A stretch of 64,000 bases of DNA from Tenebrio molitor (GCF_963966145.1 NC_091049.1:12152001-12216000), one strand, 5' to 3'; counted from the first letter of the stretch, positions 34,048 through 44,261 are shown. Notes: a model not told the origin generated them from the letters alone. Made by a program: numbers and translations.

Positions 34048-34950
34048 CAGTCGAAATTTACAAATTTGCATCGTTTAATTACGTCTTTATCACAAATAGG
34101 TTAACTTTCGTGTGACATATTCTATAGATTCTGACCATGGCCAACTGTATCAAAACGCTAGGCGCTTATTATGGCCGTCCCACTTGGTTTGAAAAAGTGT
34201 TCCCGTCGAGTAGGCCGTGGAGCGTACGTACAGTGGCGCCCCCTAAATTAACATTAGGAACTGATCATAGATTAAGAGGGGAACTGATTTGAAAACGAAA
34301 TTCGTCACAATGACAGTATTGACAGTAGCTGCGTTCGTTTATATCATTTTTATGCTAATTTACGTGTCAAAATCGTTCGGTTATTATAAAATGAGCAAAT
34401 TGATGTAAATCTAAATCGTTCGGATATTAGACGTCATTAGAGGAAGCTCGATTTGCTAGGAGTATTTCGACCGAGGATGTTGAGATTTTGGCGCCTGTCA
34501 CAATAGTAAGGTTATATCTGGTTATGTTTATGTGGTATGTGGAACAAGAGAGAAAAACAAGGTCATTTGCACAAGGTTAGAGTGATGGGAAACGATGTAG
34601 GAGGACGCCCTAAGGGTGTCTGGCCAGAAAAAACGCGAAAATTCGACCGGGAGCTAAAGTGAACAATTTACCTACCCTAATTTCGCTCGTTTATTTCAGA
34701 TTGATCTCCAATCAGCTGTTGAAGTCTATTAAATTTGTGCTTGCATTTCCGAGGTAGTATCTGAACGCACCTAGTAATCAAAACTTAGAAATAGTGGAAA
34801 AAAAAAAGTCAATATGATTTTTTAACGTTCCGCTGCAAAGATTTTTAAATTAAGCTACATTTGATGCATGATTGTCTGTAACAAGCTAAAGCACAATGAA
34901 ACCATAATCTGTGAAAATTTTGCCGTGGTTAATGTTGAATGGAAAAAGTA

Positions 34951-35310
34951 CTATGGCGGACAATAAATTTAGGCCAGGCAAATTTCTGACATTTCAAAAA
35001 AGCCAATGCAAGCGGCCATTTATTGTCATTATGACTGATGTGTTAGTTTGTCAAACTGAAGGTTTTCAAGCTGTTTGGCGTTTCCTTCGCCCTTTTCGTA
35101 ACTTACAGATCATGACGCATTACCATAACTGATTTGTAGTACACACTTCTCTCTGGTACACGCTTCTTTCCCCAGTTTTAATTTTGATTATCGCTGACAC
35201 GATGACAAGAATGACAAAAATCGAAAATGGGGTTAGTTGAACATAATGCCAGCTTCACATTTTGATGTCAAGCCAATGACAGGCCGGCCTAAATTTATTG
35301 TCCGCCATAG
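34951..35310. repeat. MITE of the CTATGGCGGACA family, 360 bp
   Basis: CTATGGCGGACAATAAATTT AGGCC is inverted at 35286-35310 and flanked by TA on both sides. It shares the outer terminus with the 4-kb element at 11029-15075, which could mobilise it. The frame at 34911-35132 crosses its boundary and is not a gene. Confidence 0.9.
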
Positions 35311-35428
35311 TACCCTGCAGCAATTGTGTATCTAGTTGATAACCCGTGGATAACATAGCAGAGCATTTTGTTGGCTGTGCAAGGTCTTTCACCAATGGTT
35401 TCAGATTTGGTATTATCCAAACCATATA

Positions 35429-36211
35429 CAGTATATAGGTATCGTTTATAACGACGTGGAAGGGACCGGTGAAATTCGGTCGTTATAACCGAAGGTCGCT
35501 ATTTCCAAACACCATTTTAATACTGAAAAATCTGTTCATTTTGATAGAAAGCTGTACATTTAAAGGTAAATAAACGTGTTGATACATTTTTAAAGCTTTT
35601 ATTACAAATTTAGAATCTCATCCTGTGTGTTCCTCCCATATGCATTTTCCTTTAAACTGAATGTTTCTTTTTGATAAACGACTTGTTGGCTCCTGGTAAC
35701 TTATTTGCTAGCTGGGTCGGCGAATCTTTGTATTTATTAAGTCCATTTGGGTTATCCTCTGCAACCATGAAAACTTTGTTCCATTCTAGGAAATTTAGCT
35801 ACCATTATCTTGTTGAATTTTTTTCATAGGTGACAATCTTTTTGATGTGCTCACTTATTCTAATGCTGACACGAGTCACATTATCCAACAACACAATGTA
35901 TTCAGAAAAATACTAAATTCGAATTAAAACAATTTGAGGTTATGTCTGGTATTTTGAAGCAATTGAAGTTGGTTTTTTTATGGTTTTTAAGCTATTGACA
36001 CAACACCTTACCTATTATATGTTTCTTATTTTACACTTTTACTATTTTTATTATTTTGTTACTACAATTAACACTTGCAGTTAATTTATTTACTTATAAA
36101 TATTTAACATGGACATAACCAAGAATAGGACATAACCAATTACAGAAAAAAAGACGTTTCTGTCATCCGTTGTCTTTTAGTTCAAATAATTGTCACTTGA
36201 GGTCTCTACTG
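35429..36211. mobile_element. pogo/Tigger-like remnant
   Basis: The left end CAGTATATAGGTATCGTTTA TAACGACG, followed by GTCGTTATAACCGAAGGTCG, and the right end TGAGGTCTCTACTG are flanked by TA. CAGTANNNNCTC with nearby GTTATAACCGA motifs is typical of pogo/Tigger termini. No transposase frame is open inside. Confidence 0.55.
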
Positions 36212-36398
36212 TACGTACGATTTTTTTAAATGTCAAGAACAATTTTTCTTACGGAGAAATCATCGAGTGGGACGGCCATAATAAGCGTTTAGCGTTTTGA
36301 TACAGTTGGCCATGTTCTGACAAATATATTGACAATTCAGTGGTCTGATTTACATAGATTAAATTTTAAGTGTCCCAGTTTTATTTGTCCACCGACCG

Positions 36399-37495
36399 TA
36401 CCTATTGTATGTTCCTAATCCTATCATCATACCGATTAACAACTGACACTATTTTTAGTGCAAGTGATAACAAAATGGATGTATTATTACCTATTGTTAT
36501 CCTCTAAAAAGTTTAATAACAATATTTGAAAAATGACTGTTTCTTTGCTGACAGCGAATAACATACCCTCTACAGTCTACGAATGACTTGGTTACTTTAT
36601 CAGTCCGTATTGGTGACATACACAGCTAAAGCATTTTTGAACTAAAAATCACACCGCCACAATATTGAATTATTTGACCTTGACTAGGAAAATCCAACGT
36701 GAATGGACTTTATATTAAATTTGCAAATTACAGTGACTGGCAAAAAAGTTAGCCATCATTTAAATGACAGTGTCATAGTCATTAAGATAACAAGTTGTTT
36801 CGTGATGACTTGGACCACAATGGATGATCCAATTTTTGAGGAATGCTTGAAGGACCAATCTCGATAGATGAAGATGTTTGCGGTCACAATGGATGACCAG
36901 TTTTGTAGTTGAGGATCACAATGGATGAACAATTAAATATGTAGGTTGCTTGAACTTTGTTTATTTAAAATTCAACACTTAATCTACTTGAATTACACAA
37001 TTGTCAACGAGAATTTGAGACAATAATTACGACAAGAGTCGCGACAAGAAACGAGTGAAGCATCGAGACAAGAATCGAGAGAAGAATCAAGGCAAGAATC
37101 TCAGAATTTTTAATATTCTTGGAATTTATAATGTTCGGGTAGGTAGCGGCCAACCCCTGAGCACAGATTACTCATATAAGCAGATAGTGCACTTGACCAG
37201 CAATGCATTGATTGTAGCGGTTCAAGATTCTTGCCGCAGTAGCTTTCGTTTGGTTCGCGCGAATTTAAAATGTGACCCGATCGACGCGGAATTCTAAAAT
37301 TGTAAATAAAGCAAATAAGAGTTCTAATCAATTCTATTGATGTTATGTCCATAAAAATGATACAGAAAATAAAACCAGAATAAAATATTAACGTAATATA
37401 TTTTGTGTGCCGTACGCGAAATGAGCACTTCGCGTGCCTTGAGCAGGCCGCGAAATTGAATTTCGCAGCCGTTGCCTTGACGACGGCCGTAAAAG
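36399..37495. other. No gene confirmed; short repeats and a shared block
   Basis: CACAATGGATGA recurs at 36815, 36884 and 36916. A degenerate GACAAGAATCGAG repeat runs 37031-37100. A MITE end AATCCAACGTGAATGGACTT sits at 36693-36712. 37110-37270 (inverse) shares CTTATATGAGTAATCTGTGC-type sequence with 43215-43340. 37400-37495 holds a GC-rich partial palindrome (TTCGCGTGCCTTGAGCAGGC ... TTGACGACGGCC). Confidence 0.5.
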
Positions 37496-37514
37496 TAAAA
37501 GTCATTTCAATATT

Positions 37515-38664
37515 TATTTATTATCACAATTACAACATGTCTATCTCTATATTTGCCGTGTGATCTTACAAAATCTGGATTGGGTACAGTTAAAGTTTGA
37601 TTTATGCCAGTTTTTGTGTCAGGAACGGCCGCTATTAGTACAGAATTTTCATCTGGTTTGAAGTTCCCGCCAATTTCAAATGGAGTGGTGGCTTCATGAA
37701 TGACGAGTCGGTAAAAAAGATCCCGATTATCGATCTAGAAGAATTATATAGGTTAATTTTTAACCGGTCAAAAAGGGAAATATCTAGTAACTAGTAAGAT
37801 ATCCTGAATCCTGAATGGCATCAACAGACATTTTGGTTTATTTGTCTCTTCGCACGGCATCTGATATTTCCACGATTAAAATAACCTAAAAGGGAGCAGA
37901 TGATAACTTATCTTAACAGAATTTAACATTTACCTGCCACAATAAATAAATTCCAGTAAATAGGTAAGCCAATGCAACATTATCCAACACGGTTTTCACA
38001 TTCTTCTTGTTACATCAGTCTCAAAGTCACTGTAACATTTTTTTATATTGCTGTTTCGATTTTTCAGGTTTCAAATGCGACACTGCACAATTTATAATAT
38101 TTTTTTAACTCTGGATGAGTACACGGAACAAGAGCTGCATATTTGCGGTATAATCTTACAAATTCTGGATTGGTGACAGTAAAAGTTCGTTTTATGCCAG
38201 TTTTTGTGTCAGCAACGGCCACTATTAATACAGAATGTTCATCCTTGATGTCATCGATAGACATTTTGGTTAGTTCGTCTCTTCGCATGGCTTCTGATAT
38301 TCCTGATATTCCATGATTAAAATGACCTAAAAAAGGGCAGATTATACAGTAAATTGATCTGGTCTCGTGTCAATACCTTAGACTTTTTCGCCTGATAACA
38401 AACTGACTTTTTTTCAAAAAAGGTACCAATTTCAGAAACTTCGTGACACCAATGCCATCCCGTATGTTCAGCGTGAGCTTCAACATTGAATATGTGCTCC
38501 ATAAAGTTGAACTTTTCACAGTTTTTGATTTTTCCATTAAATAAGCCAAAACAACATTCTCCGACACTGGACACTGCACAATCTGCAATATTTTTTAACT
38601 CCGGGGAAGTAGACGGAACAAAAACGTTGTAATTTTCTTGCGACATTTTTCTAATTTTTCTCAA
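37515..38664 (-). pseudogene. Crypton-type tyrosine recombinase, two broken partial copies
   Basis: Reading leftward from MSQENYNV at 38646, the core-binding domain (STLWSTYSMLKLTLNIRDGI and KKSKVLTRDQINLLY, in alternating frames) is followed at 38288-38064 by RRDELTKMSIDDIKDEHSVL, IVAVADTKTGIKRTFTV and FVRLYRKYAALVP. RRDEL carries the first catalytic Arg of tyrosine recombinases. A second, more decayed copy of this segment follows at about 37860-37530 (RRDK-stop-TKMSVDAIQD, VLIAAVPDTKTGINQTLTV). The C-terminal HxxR and Tyr boxes are not found. The downstream GC-rich palindrome-like stretch at 37400-37495 and the upstream palindrome at 38796-38925 frame the unit. Confidence 0.75.
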
Positions 38665-38795
38665 AATGAATTGTTTTATTTATGTCGTTTCCATAGCGAC
38701 ATGGCGACATGTAGGCCGACTTTATTTTTATTGACAGTGAAGGAAATTTTACTTGTTCATTTTATAATTACAAATTTTTGGGTTGCACACAAAAT

Positions 38796-38925
38796 CTTGT
38801 GTACACCTTGGCTACGAAATCCTTTGACGACCTCGAGATTGTCTTGTCTCGGCCGCAAAGCGGCCTTGACGACAATTTTTCTCTCGGTTCGTCAAAGTAG
38901 GATTTCGCAGCCTTGCTATACAAAT
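38796..38925. repeat. Palindrome upstream of Crypton remnant
   Basis: GGCTACGAAATCCTTTGACG A at 38810 pairs with TCGTCAAAGTAGGATTTCGC AGCC ending 38912, extended outward by TTGTGTACACC against its inverse. The apex contains CGGCCGCAAAGCGGCC. It ends about 150 bp from the recombinase start at 38646. Confidence 0.8.
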
Positions 38926-39172
38926 AACTATTTCAGAAAGAAAAAATAATAAAAAAGGAATACAATTCAAACAAATCAATTATTCTAAATAAAACAATCA
39001 AAATGGAAACAGGCTAACCCATACAGACTTAATTGTGGCATGAAATAAGTTTAAATTTTGTTGTAGTGAATTTAAACCACAGTTTTATTTATACCAATTA
39101 ATTGTAAGTTATTATTAGGCTTGGGTTCTAAAGATATTATGTTATAGTCAATTATAACTATTATATAAAAAA

Positions 39173-42100
39173 CTATCCCACCTCCACCCGGCGGCACGGC
39201 AATTTTGCCGGAGTACATACACTATTACGGATATTACTATCAAGTAATAGTGCAGTGCTTATCAACATAATTACCGGCGTCTTGCCTCCGCATTTTGACT
39301 TTGTTGTGTATTATGTTCTGTGTCAATGTTAAGGAACTTCCTCACGATGTGACATGAGTATAATAATATACCTTTTTGAATTTCAACTACCAATGTGTTA
39401 TCTAAATCCAGAATTTTTAAATTTTTAAAAAGAGATTGCGGTACTATTCCCGTTGCTGAAATTACAAGTGGTAAAATCGAAATTTTTTCTAAACACCAAA
39501 GATTTCTCATAGCAACGGACAACTCTAAATATTTATTAATTTTTGTGTTATATGTCTGTGTTATATTATGTGAATTTGGAACAGCTATATCTAAAAGATA
39601 TGCTTGCTTTTGTTGTTTATTTAAAATTATAATGTCTGGTCTGTTATGCTTAATATGAATGTCAGTTAAAATTGTTCTATCAAAATATAACTTGTAACTG
39701 TCATTTTCCAAACAACTTTCTGGTGTATAACTATAATGTGGTTGTGTATTCTTTAATAAATTGAATTTAACAGCTAAATTCATGTGTATAATTTTAGCGA
39801 ATATATCGTGTCGTTTTTTATATTCGCTTTGAGCCAAAACGGTGCAAGAAGAAATAATGTGTTCAATTGTTTCCCCTTCAGTTCCGCAAATCCTACATTT
39901 ATCAATTATCGATTGTAAACCGCATATGTGTTTTTTATAATTTCTTGTATTTATAACACGATCTTGTATTGCAAATATAAAACCCTCCGTCTCAGGGTGA
40001 ATATTTGATTTCTTAAGCCATGCATGAGATGCCTGAATATTAACTTCTGGTTGTTCCAGTTCTTTAAAGTATCTCCCATGTAAAGACTTCTGTTTTATAT
40101 TTGCTATTGTGTCAGGTATATTTGGCTTAACAATGTCTGAAATTATATTATCACTTAAATTTAAAGGTGTGTAGCCTTTATCGGCTGAAACCAAAGCATT
40201 GAAAAAGGTGTTATCACGAGCTCTATTGAGGAAATAATTTTTTAGTGAAGCAATTTGATTTTTTAGCAGTATTTCTAGATTTGAAAAACCCCTTCCACCG
40301 TTTTCGCGTGGTAAATTAAATCTTTCAATAGCAGATTTAGGATGGTGTTTACTAAATTTGGTAAAAAGAACTCTAGTTTTAATGTTTATGTTCTGTAAAT
40401 TAGTTTTGGACCATTTTATAACACCGAAAGAATAGGTCAGTAATGGAACAGCATATGTATTAACTGCTTTAATTAAATTATTACCGTTTAATTTTGATTT
40501 TAAAATAGATTTAATTCTTAAATAAAATTGCTTTTCTAAATTTTCTTTTATAATTGAGTGTTGAATATGATTTGATTGATTAATACCTAAATATTTATAA
40601 AATTCTCCTTTATTTAAATTTTTAATGATTTCTCCTTCTTGAGTTATATATTCTAAATGTTCGTAATGACCGCGACATATTGATTGCATTTTACACTTAT
40701 CAATACCAAAACTCATCCCAATATCATTTGAGAAATTTTCAGTTATTGTTAGTAAAGATAAAATGTGATTCTTTTTTGATGCATAAAGTTTTATGTCATC
40801 CATATAGAGAAGGTGATTTAATTTGGATAGTGTGGTATTATTAAGTCTAATATTGAAACCATATCCAGTGCTATTTAATAGATTTGTCAAAGGATTAATG
40901 GCTAGACAAAACCATAAAGGACTTAAAGAATCTCCTTGATAAATCCCCCGTTTAATTTGAATAGGCTCGGATTTTAATTTAGTATTGTTTATTGATAAAT
41001 TTAAATTAGTTCTCCAAAATGTCATAACATGAGATAAAAAGTTAATCAAATCCAAATTAATTTTATAAATTTTAAGAATTTTAATTAACCATGAATGTGG
41101 TACTGAATCATAGGCTTTTTTGTAGTCTATGAATGCGGTATAAATATTTCTATTATTTTTTCTAGCTTGTTCCATTATTACCGTATCTATTATGAGTTGT
41201 TCTTTACAACCAAAACACTCTTTAACACAACCTTTTTGTTCTTCATTAAGTATATTTAATTTTTGACAATGGTCGTAAATTATTACTTTAATGCAAGATG
41301 TCATAATTTTATAAATTGTAGGCAGACATGTGATTGGCCTATATTTTGATGGATTTTTAATATCGAAATCTTTTGGTTTCAGATATGTTATACCATGGGC
41401 CAAAAACTCTGGAAATGTGTTAGGTTCCCTAATAAATCCGTTACAGTGATCAAGTAAGCATTTATGAATACAAGTAAATTTTTTTAACCAAAAGTTATGA
41501 ATTTGGTCACCTCCAGGGGATTTCCAATTATGTGAACTATTAATATTTTTAACTAAAATTTCAAGGCTAATTTGAATATGATGTCGATTATTACTATCTG
41601 GTATATCATTTTGTAAATGAGGAATCCATTCTGCCTGATTATTAAATTGAACTTCATTTGACCATATGTTTGACCAGAATTCTTTAATTTCGTTTATATT
41701 TGGTGTACCATTATTAGTTTGAGTTTTATTATCTGTTAAATTTTTGTAAAACAACTTCTCATTATTTCTAAATAGTTTGTTTTCAAATTTCCGTTGTTTA
41801 TTATTTTTATATCTTTTGAGTCGTTTAGAATAAATATGTAACTTCTGTAATAAAGTGTCTTTGATTTCTATTAATGTTTTATTATATTCATTATATTTTA
41901 AACAATGTATTCGGTTGTTATTTAAAATGGATTGAATACAATTATTTAGATGATTAGAATTTATACCCTTTAAATATTGAGTTATTCTACCTAAATCTCG
42001 TCTGATATTATTAATACGTTTATTTAGTCTTAGTTCCCATTTTGGTAATTCTCTCGTTTTTATATTATTTGTCTGGCCAATTTCTTTTGATCCATTTAAT

Positions 42101-42890
42101 CTGATAATTGTTAAAGCTCCACTATATATAATACTGTGTAATTTTTTAAAACTTGTGGTGTTATTTACAAATTTAGGTAAAATGAATTGATTTAAAATTT
42201 CAATCATTGCAAAGAATTTTTTGGAGCTTTGTTGTTTAGGTAATAGTGGTCTATTAAATGGTTCTATATGTTCAAATTCGTTCAGAGTTCTATTAAATTC
42301 ATCTTCAATTTGTTCTTTAAAATTTTGATGGTAGTAAAAATTTTTATTAATAACATGTATATCATTATAACTCAAGTCTAAATTATGTATGTCTGTTTGT
42401 ATGGTGTTTGGTGAATCGATAATTGGACAGAAAGAGTCATTATGATTAGATAAACTTTGTAAACTTTGCGGTTCAACATAATTTTGGAGTAAATTATTAG
42501 AAACTTCATTATTGTCAGAATAATTAATTGACAATTCTGACTTTACATCATTTTTGATCTTTTCTAAAATTGCCGAAGGGATATAGTTTTTCTTCATAAT
42601 GGCTCTCCTCTGGTCAGCTAAATTTTGAATAGTAACAGGAAACTGGGGGTACTTACTTTGGAACGCTTTAAATAAATCAAGCCTGTAAGTACTCACAACA
42701 TCCTGTAGTTTCGTGATCCGAAAATATTCCCGTATAATGAAAATATTCATTTCCATAGTCCATTTTTTGCGTTTTTTAACTTCTGTAGCACCATTGGATT
42801 GCAGTGAAGCACTTGCAACAACATTTGGCGCGTTTTTATTAGAGAGCGAATTTATTGACATTTAGACAGTTGTCACGGCACTCTCTATAT
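39173..42890 (-). mobile_element. Near full-length R2-superfamily LINE
   Basis: The unit runs from just upstream of the ORF start (about 42890; exact 5' end not defined) to CTATCCCACCTCC (39173), the 3' terminus shared with the copy at 30168-32030. The 3' UTR is about 98 bp, highly similar in both copies, and contains CACTATTACGGATATTACTA and the GC-rich CCGGCGGCACGGC. No poly(A) tail and no clear target duplication are visible. Confidence 0.85.
39271..42861 (-). CDS. LINE polyprotein: DNA-binding, RT, CCHC and endonuclease, 1196 aa
   Basis: The single frame is unbroken from MSINSLSNKN to the TAA. Residues 30-95 (KKRKKWTMEMNIFIIREYFR, then LADQRRAIMKKNYIP) form a basic, Myb/SANT-like DNA-binding region. 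The RT domain spans about 440-760: NWKSPGGDQIHNFWLKKF, YRPITCLPTIYK, motif A FIDYKKAYDSVPHSW (about 575), motif B GIYQGDSLSPLWF, and catalytic YMDD (about 686). A CCHC finger CRICGTEGETIEHIISSC lies at about 988. The C-terminal restriction-like endonuclease shows RPDIIIL...YLLDIAVP (about 1073-1090). One ORF with RT followed by CCHC and a C-terminal PD-(D/E)XK nuclease is the R2/R4-superfamily plan. All catalytic residues I can identify are intact, so the copy could be active. The flanks are not rDNA. Confidence 0.92.
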   Translation of the reverse strand: MSINSLSNKNAPNVVASASLQSNGATEVKKRKKWTMEMNIFIIREYFRITKLQDVVSTYRLDLFKAFQSKYPQFPVTIQNLADQRRAIMKKNYIPSAILEKIKNDVKSELSINYSDNNEVSNNLLQNYVEPQSLQSLSNHNDSFCPIIDSPNTIQTDIHNLDLSYNDIHVINKNFYYHQNFKEQIEDEFNRTLNEFEHIEPFNRPLLPKQQSSKKFFAMIEILNQFILPKFVNNTTSFKKLHSIIYSGALTIIRLNGSKEIGQTNNIKTRELPKWELRLNKRINNIRRDLGRITQYLKGINSNHLNNCIQSILNNNRIHCLKYNEYNKTLIEIKDTLLQKLHIYSKRLKRYKNNKQRKFENKLFRNNEKLFYKNLTDNKTQTNNGTPNINEIKEFWSNIWSNEVQFNNQAEWIPHLQNDIPDSNNRHHIQISLEILVKNINSSHNWKSPGGDQIHNFWLKKFTCIHKCLLDHCNGFIREPNTFPEFLAHGITYLKPKDFDIKNPSKYRPITCLPTIYKIMTSCIKVIIYDHCQKLNILNEEQKGCVKECFGCKEQLIIDTVIMEQARKNNRNIYTAFIDYKKAYDSVPHSWLIKILKIYKINLDLINFLSHVMTFWRTNLNLSINNTKLKSEPIQIKRGIYQGDSLSPLWFCLAINPLTNLLNSTGYGFNIRLNNTTLSKLNHLLYMDDIKLYASKKNHILSLLTITENFSNDIGMSFGIDKCKMQSICRGHYEHLEYITQEGEIIKNLNKGEFYKYLGINQSNHIQHSIIKENLEKQFYLRIKSILKSKLNGNNLIKAVNTYAVPLLTYSFGVIKWSKTNLQNINIKTRVLFTKFSKHHPKSAIERFNLPRENGGRGFSNLEILLKNQIASLKNYFLNRARDNTFFNALVSADKGYTPLNLSDNIISDIVKPNIPDTIANIKQKSLHGRYFKELEQPEVNIQASHAWLKKSNIHPETEGFIFAIQDRVINTRNYKKHICGLQSIIDKCRICGTEGETIEHIISSCTVLAQSEYKKRHDIFAKIIHMNLAVKFNLLKNTQPHYSYTPESCLENDSYKLYFDRTILTDIHIKHNRPDIIILNKQQKQAYLLDIAVPNSHNITQTYNTKINKYLELSVAMRNLWCLEKISILPLVISATGIVPQSLFKNLKILDLDNTLVVEIQKGILLYSCHIVRKFLNIDTEHNTQQSQNAEARRR

Positions 42891-43214
42891 TATGATTGAA
42901 TATTTTTATTAAATAACATTTTTAATTTACAATGCGAAAATTTCCGATAATAATGCGGAACCTGGAAAAGTATATAGTTCTATATTTTCTGGGTTAGGCC
43001 GTTTTATCTTTTACACTACCTCAAATAAATGCTTCACAAAGTCACAAATGCGATACATTCAATAACTTTCTGTTTTTAAGTGTTGGGCAATTTATGTTGC
43101 AGTTGTAATATTTTAATGCATAATAAATTCTCATGTGGACATACAGTTTTAGAGAATAATCTAAGGGAAAATTCTTCTTTATCATATTTATTTACAAAAC
43201 CAACTAAACAGGTT

Positions 43215-43345
43215 TTTAAATTCGTGCGAACCGAAACAGAGACTTGCGCACTGAAACTGGAAACAATTCGAGGTCCGAGTGCACTATCTGTTTATATGAG
43301 TAATCTGTGCCCTGAGTGGGCGTTGCTTCCCCACCCCGCTGAAGC
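43215..43345 (+). repeat. Block shared with 37110-37270 (inverted)
   Basis: GTGCACTATCTG followed by TTATATGAGTAATCTGTGC occurs here (43269-43301) and, inverted, at 37160-37190, nearly identical, with diverged flanks (GCGAACCRAA upstream; GGCGTTGC/GGCCGCTACC downstream). Origin unknown; it may belong to a SINE-like repeat or to the Crypton neighbourhood, since both copies lie near a Crypton remnant. Confidence 0.5.
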
Positions 43346-43372
43346 CCATCGGCTGTAACATCCGCAACACTA

Positions 43373-43472
43373 GTGTTTTATAGACGATTTAAAAATCAAG
43401 GTCGTAGTTTAAATCAGAGCGACCGCAGGGAGCGAGGATTTAATAGACCGAGATTTTTAAACTATAAAACAC
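43373..43472. repeat. Palindrome upstream of Crypton remnant
   Basis: GTGTTTTATAGACGATTTAA AAATC...GTAGTTTAAATC pairs with GATTTAATAGACC...GATTTTTAAAC TATAAAACAC. The apex is GAGCGACCGCAGGGAGCGAG. Downstream, GTGTTTTATA recurs at 44121 and 44164. Confidence 0.85.
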
Positions 43473-43689
43473 GTATTGTCTTCAACATTTTATTCTAACT
43501 AACATCTTATCACAAATTTTAATAAATTCAGAAGTTATTCTAAAATGTCATAAATTGTTCGAGGCGCGTCACAATACACAAAATGTGAATATTGCCGTGG
43601 ACACTATGGTAATAATATCAACAAATTTTGAAAAAAACAATTTTCATCGTTGAAATGTGCCAAAACGTTCCAGAAGAAATAAGAATAAG

Positions 43690-44070
43690 GGAAAAGAATT
43701 TCGTACGAAAGGCTGGAAGAATAAAAAAGGCATCAAGGAGGTAACCGAAGATGTCATTTTGGTTTTTCTTGATATGAAGGTAAGTGTGCAGAACTTTATT
43801 GAAAAGTTAATTCACATTACGACAAGAATCCTTTGAAGAGAAAGTAAAGATTGCCAGAAAAGTCTTTGTTGGTGGGACGCTTGCATTGGATGAAACAGCA
43901 GAAGTTAAAGAAGTAGATGTTATAAACAAGAGCACCAAGCTAAGCAATAGGGAGGAATGTGGCAGTTCTAGCTCAAGTACAGGCCTGAGTTTTCAATCCA
44001 ATAATTGTGCTTTTCATTTTGAAATAATTACTGTAAAAATGATGAATAAAATGTTACTTGAATAATGTGC
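43690..44070 (+). pseudogene. Crypton-type recombinase deletion derivative
   Basis: A first exon fragment reads EFRTKGWKNKKGIKEVTEDV-ILVFLDMK and is followed directly by GTAAGT (about 43781), a canonical donor at the position where the family's N-terminal domain would continue. After a short gap, 43830-44050 reads QESFEEKVKIARKVFVGGTL, then SSSSSTGLSFQSNNCAFHFE, which looks like the acidic/Ser-rich tail after the recombinase domain. The whole catalytic core is missing, so this is an internally deleted copy. The adjoining palindrome and the GTGTTTTATA repeats downstream suggest its ends are retained. Confidence 0.55.
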
Positions 44071-44261
44071 ATCTGCCTATTTTACAATCTTATAATTATA
44101 AAATAAGTTGCTATTGACGGCGTGTTTTATAATTTCATAAAAAACGTTACTACTGACGACGTGTTTTATAAAGAAAAGCGTATTCTATAGGTAACAAAAC
44201 ATGTGAGCTCAAATGCACTATAAAAACGATTTAAGATATTAGTGTTAGAATAGTTATTTAA

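Larger units (their letters stand above)
34136..36314. mobile_element. Nested hAT-like element, ~48-bp inverted repeats
   Basis: CATGGCCAACTGTATCAAAA CGCT...ATTATGGCCGTCCCACT is inverted at 36265-36314. TTCTGAC lies on both sides (34129-34135 and 36315-36321), and the uninterrupted family copy at about 52695-52680 (inverse) shows a single CTGACAAATATATTGAC there, so this is a 7-bp (possibly degenerate 8-bp) duplication. Inside are the MITEs at 34951-35310 and 35429-36211; no transposase remains. Confidence 0.8.
34048..36398. mobile_element. TA-flanked MITE carrying nested insertions
   Basis: Its right end GTCCCAGTTTTATTTGTCCA (to CCGACCG, 36398) and left end (CAGTCGAAATTTACAAATTT, 34048) match both ends of the element at 51307-52813, which is the same family without this nest. 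The left terminus has a deletion of about 40 bp relative to that copy. Flanking TA at 34046-47 and 36399-400. Element sequence proper is only 34048-34135 and 36315-36398. Confidence 0.8.

Noticed and set aside
37110..37505. 131-codon minus-strand frame
   Set aside because: It runs across the shared repeat block and a GC-rich palindrome, so it is an artefact of repeats.
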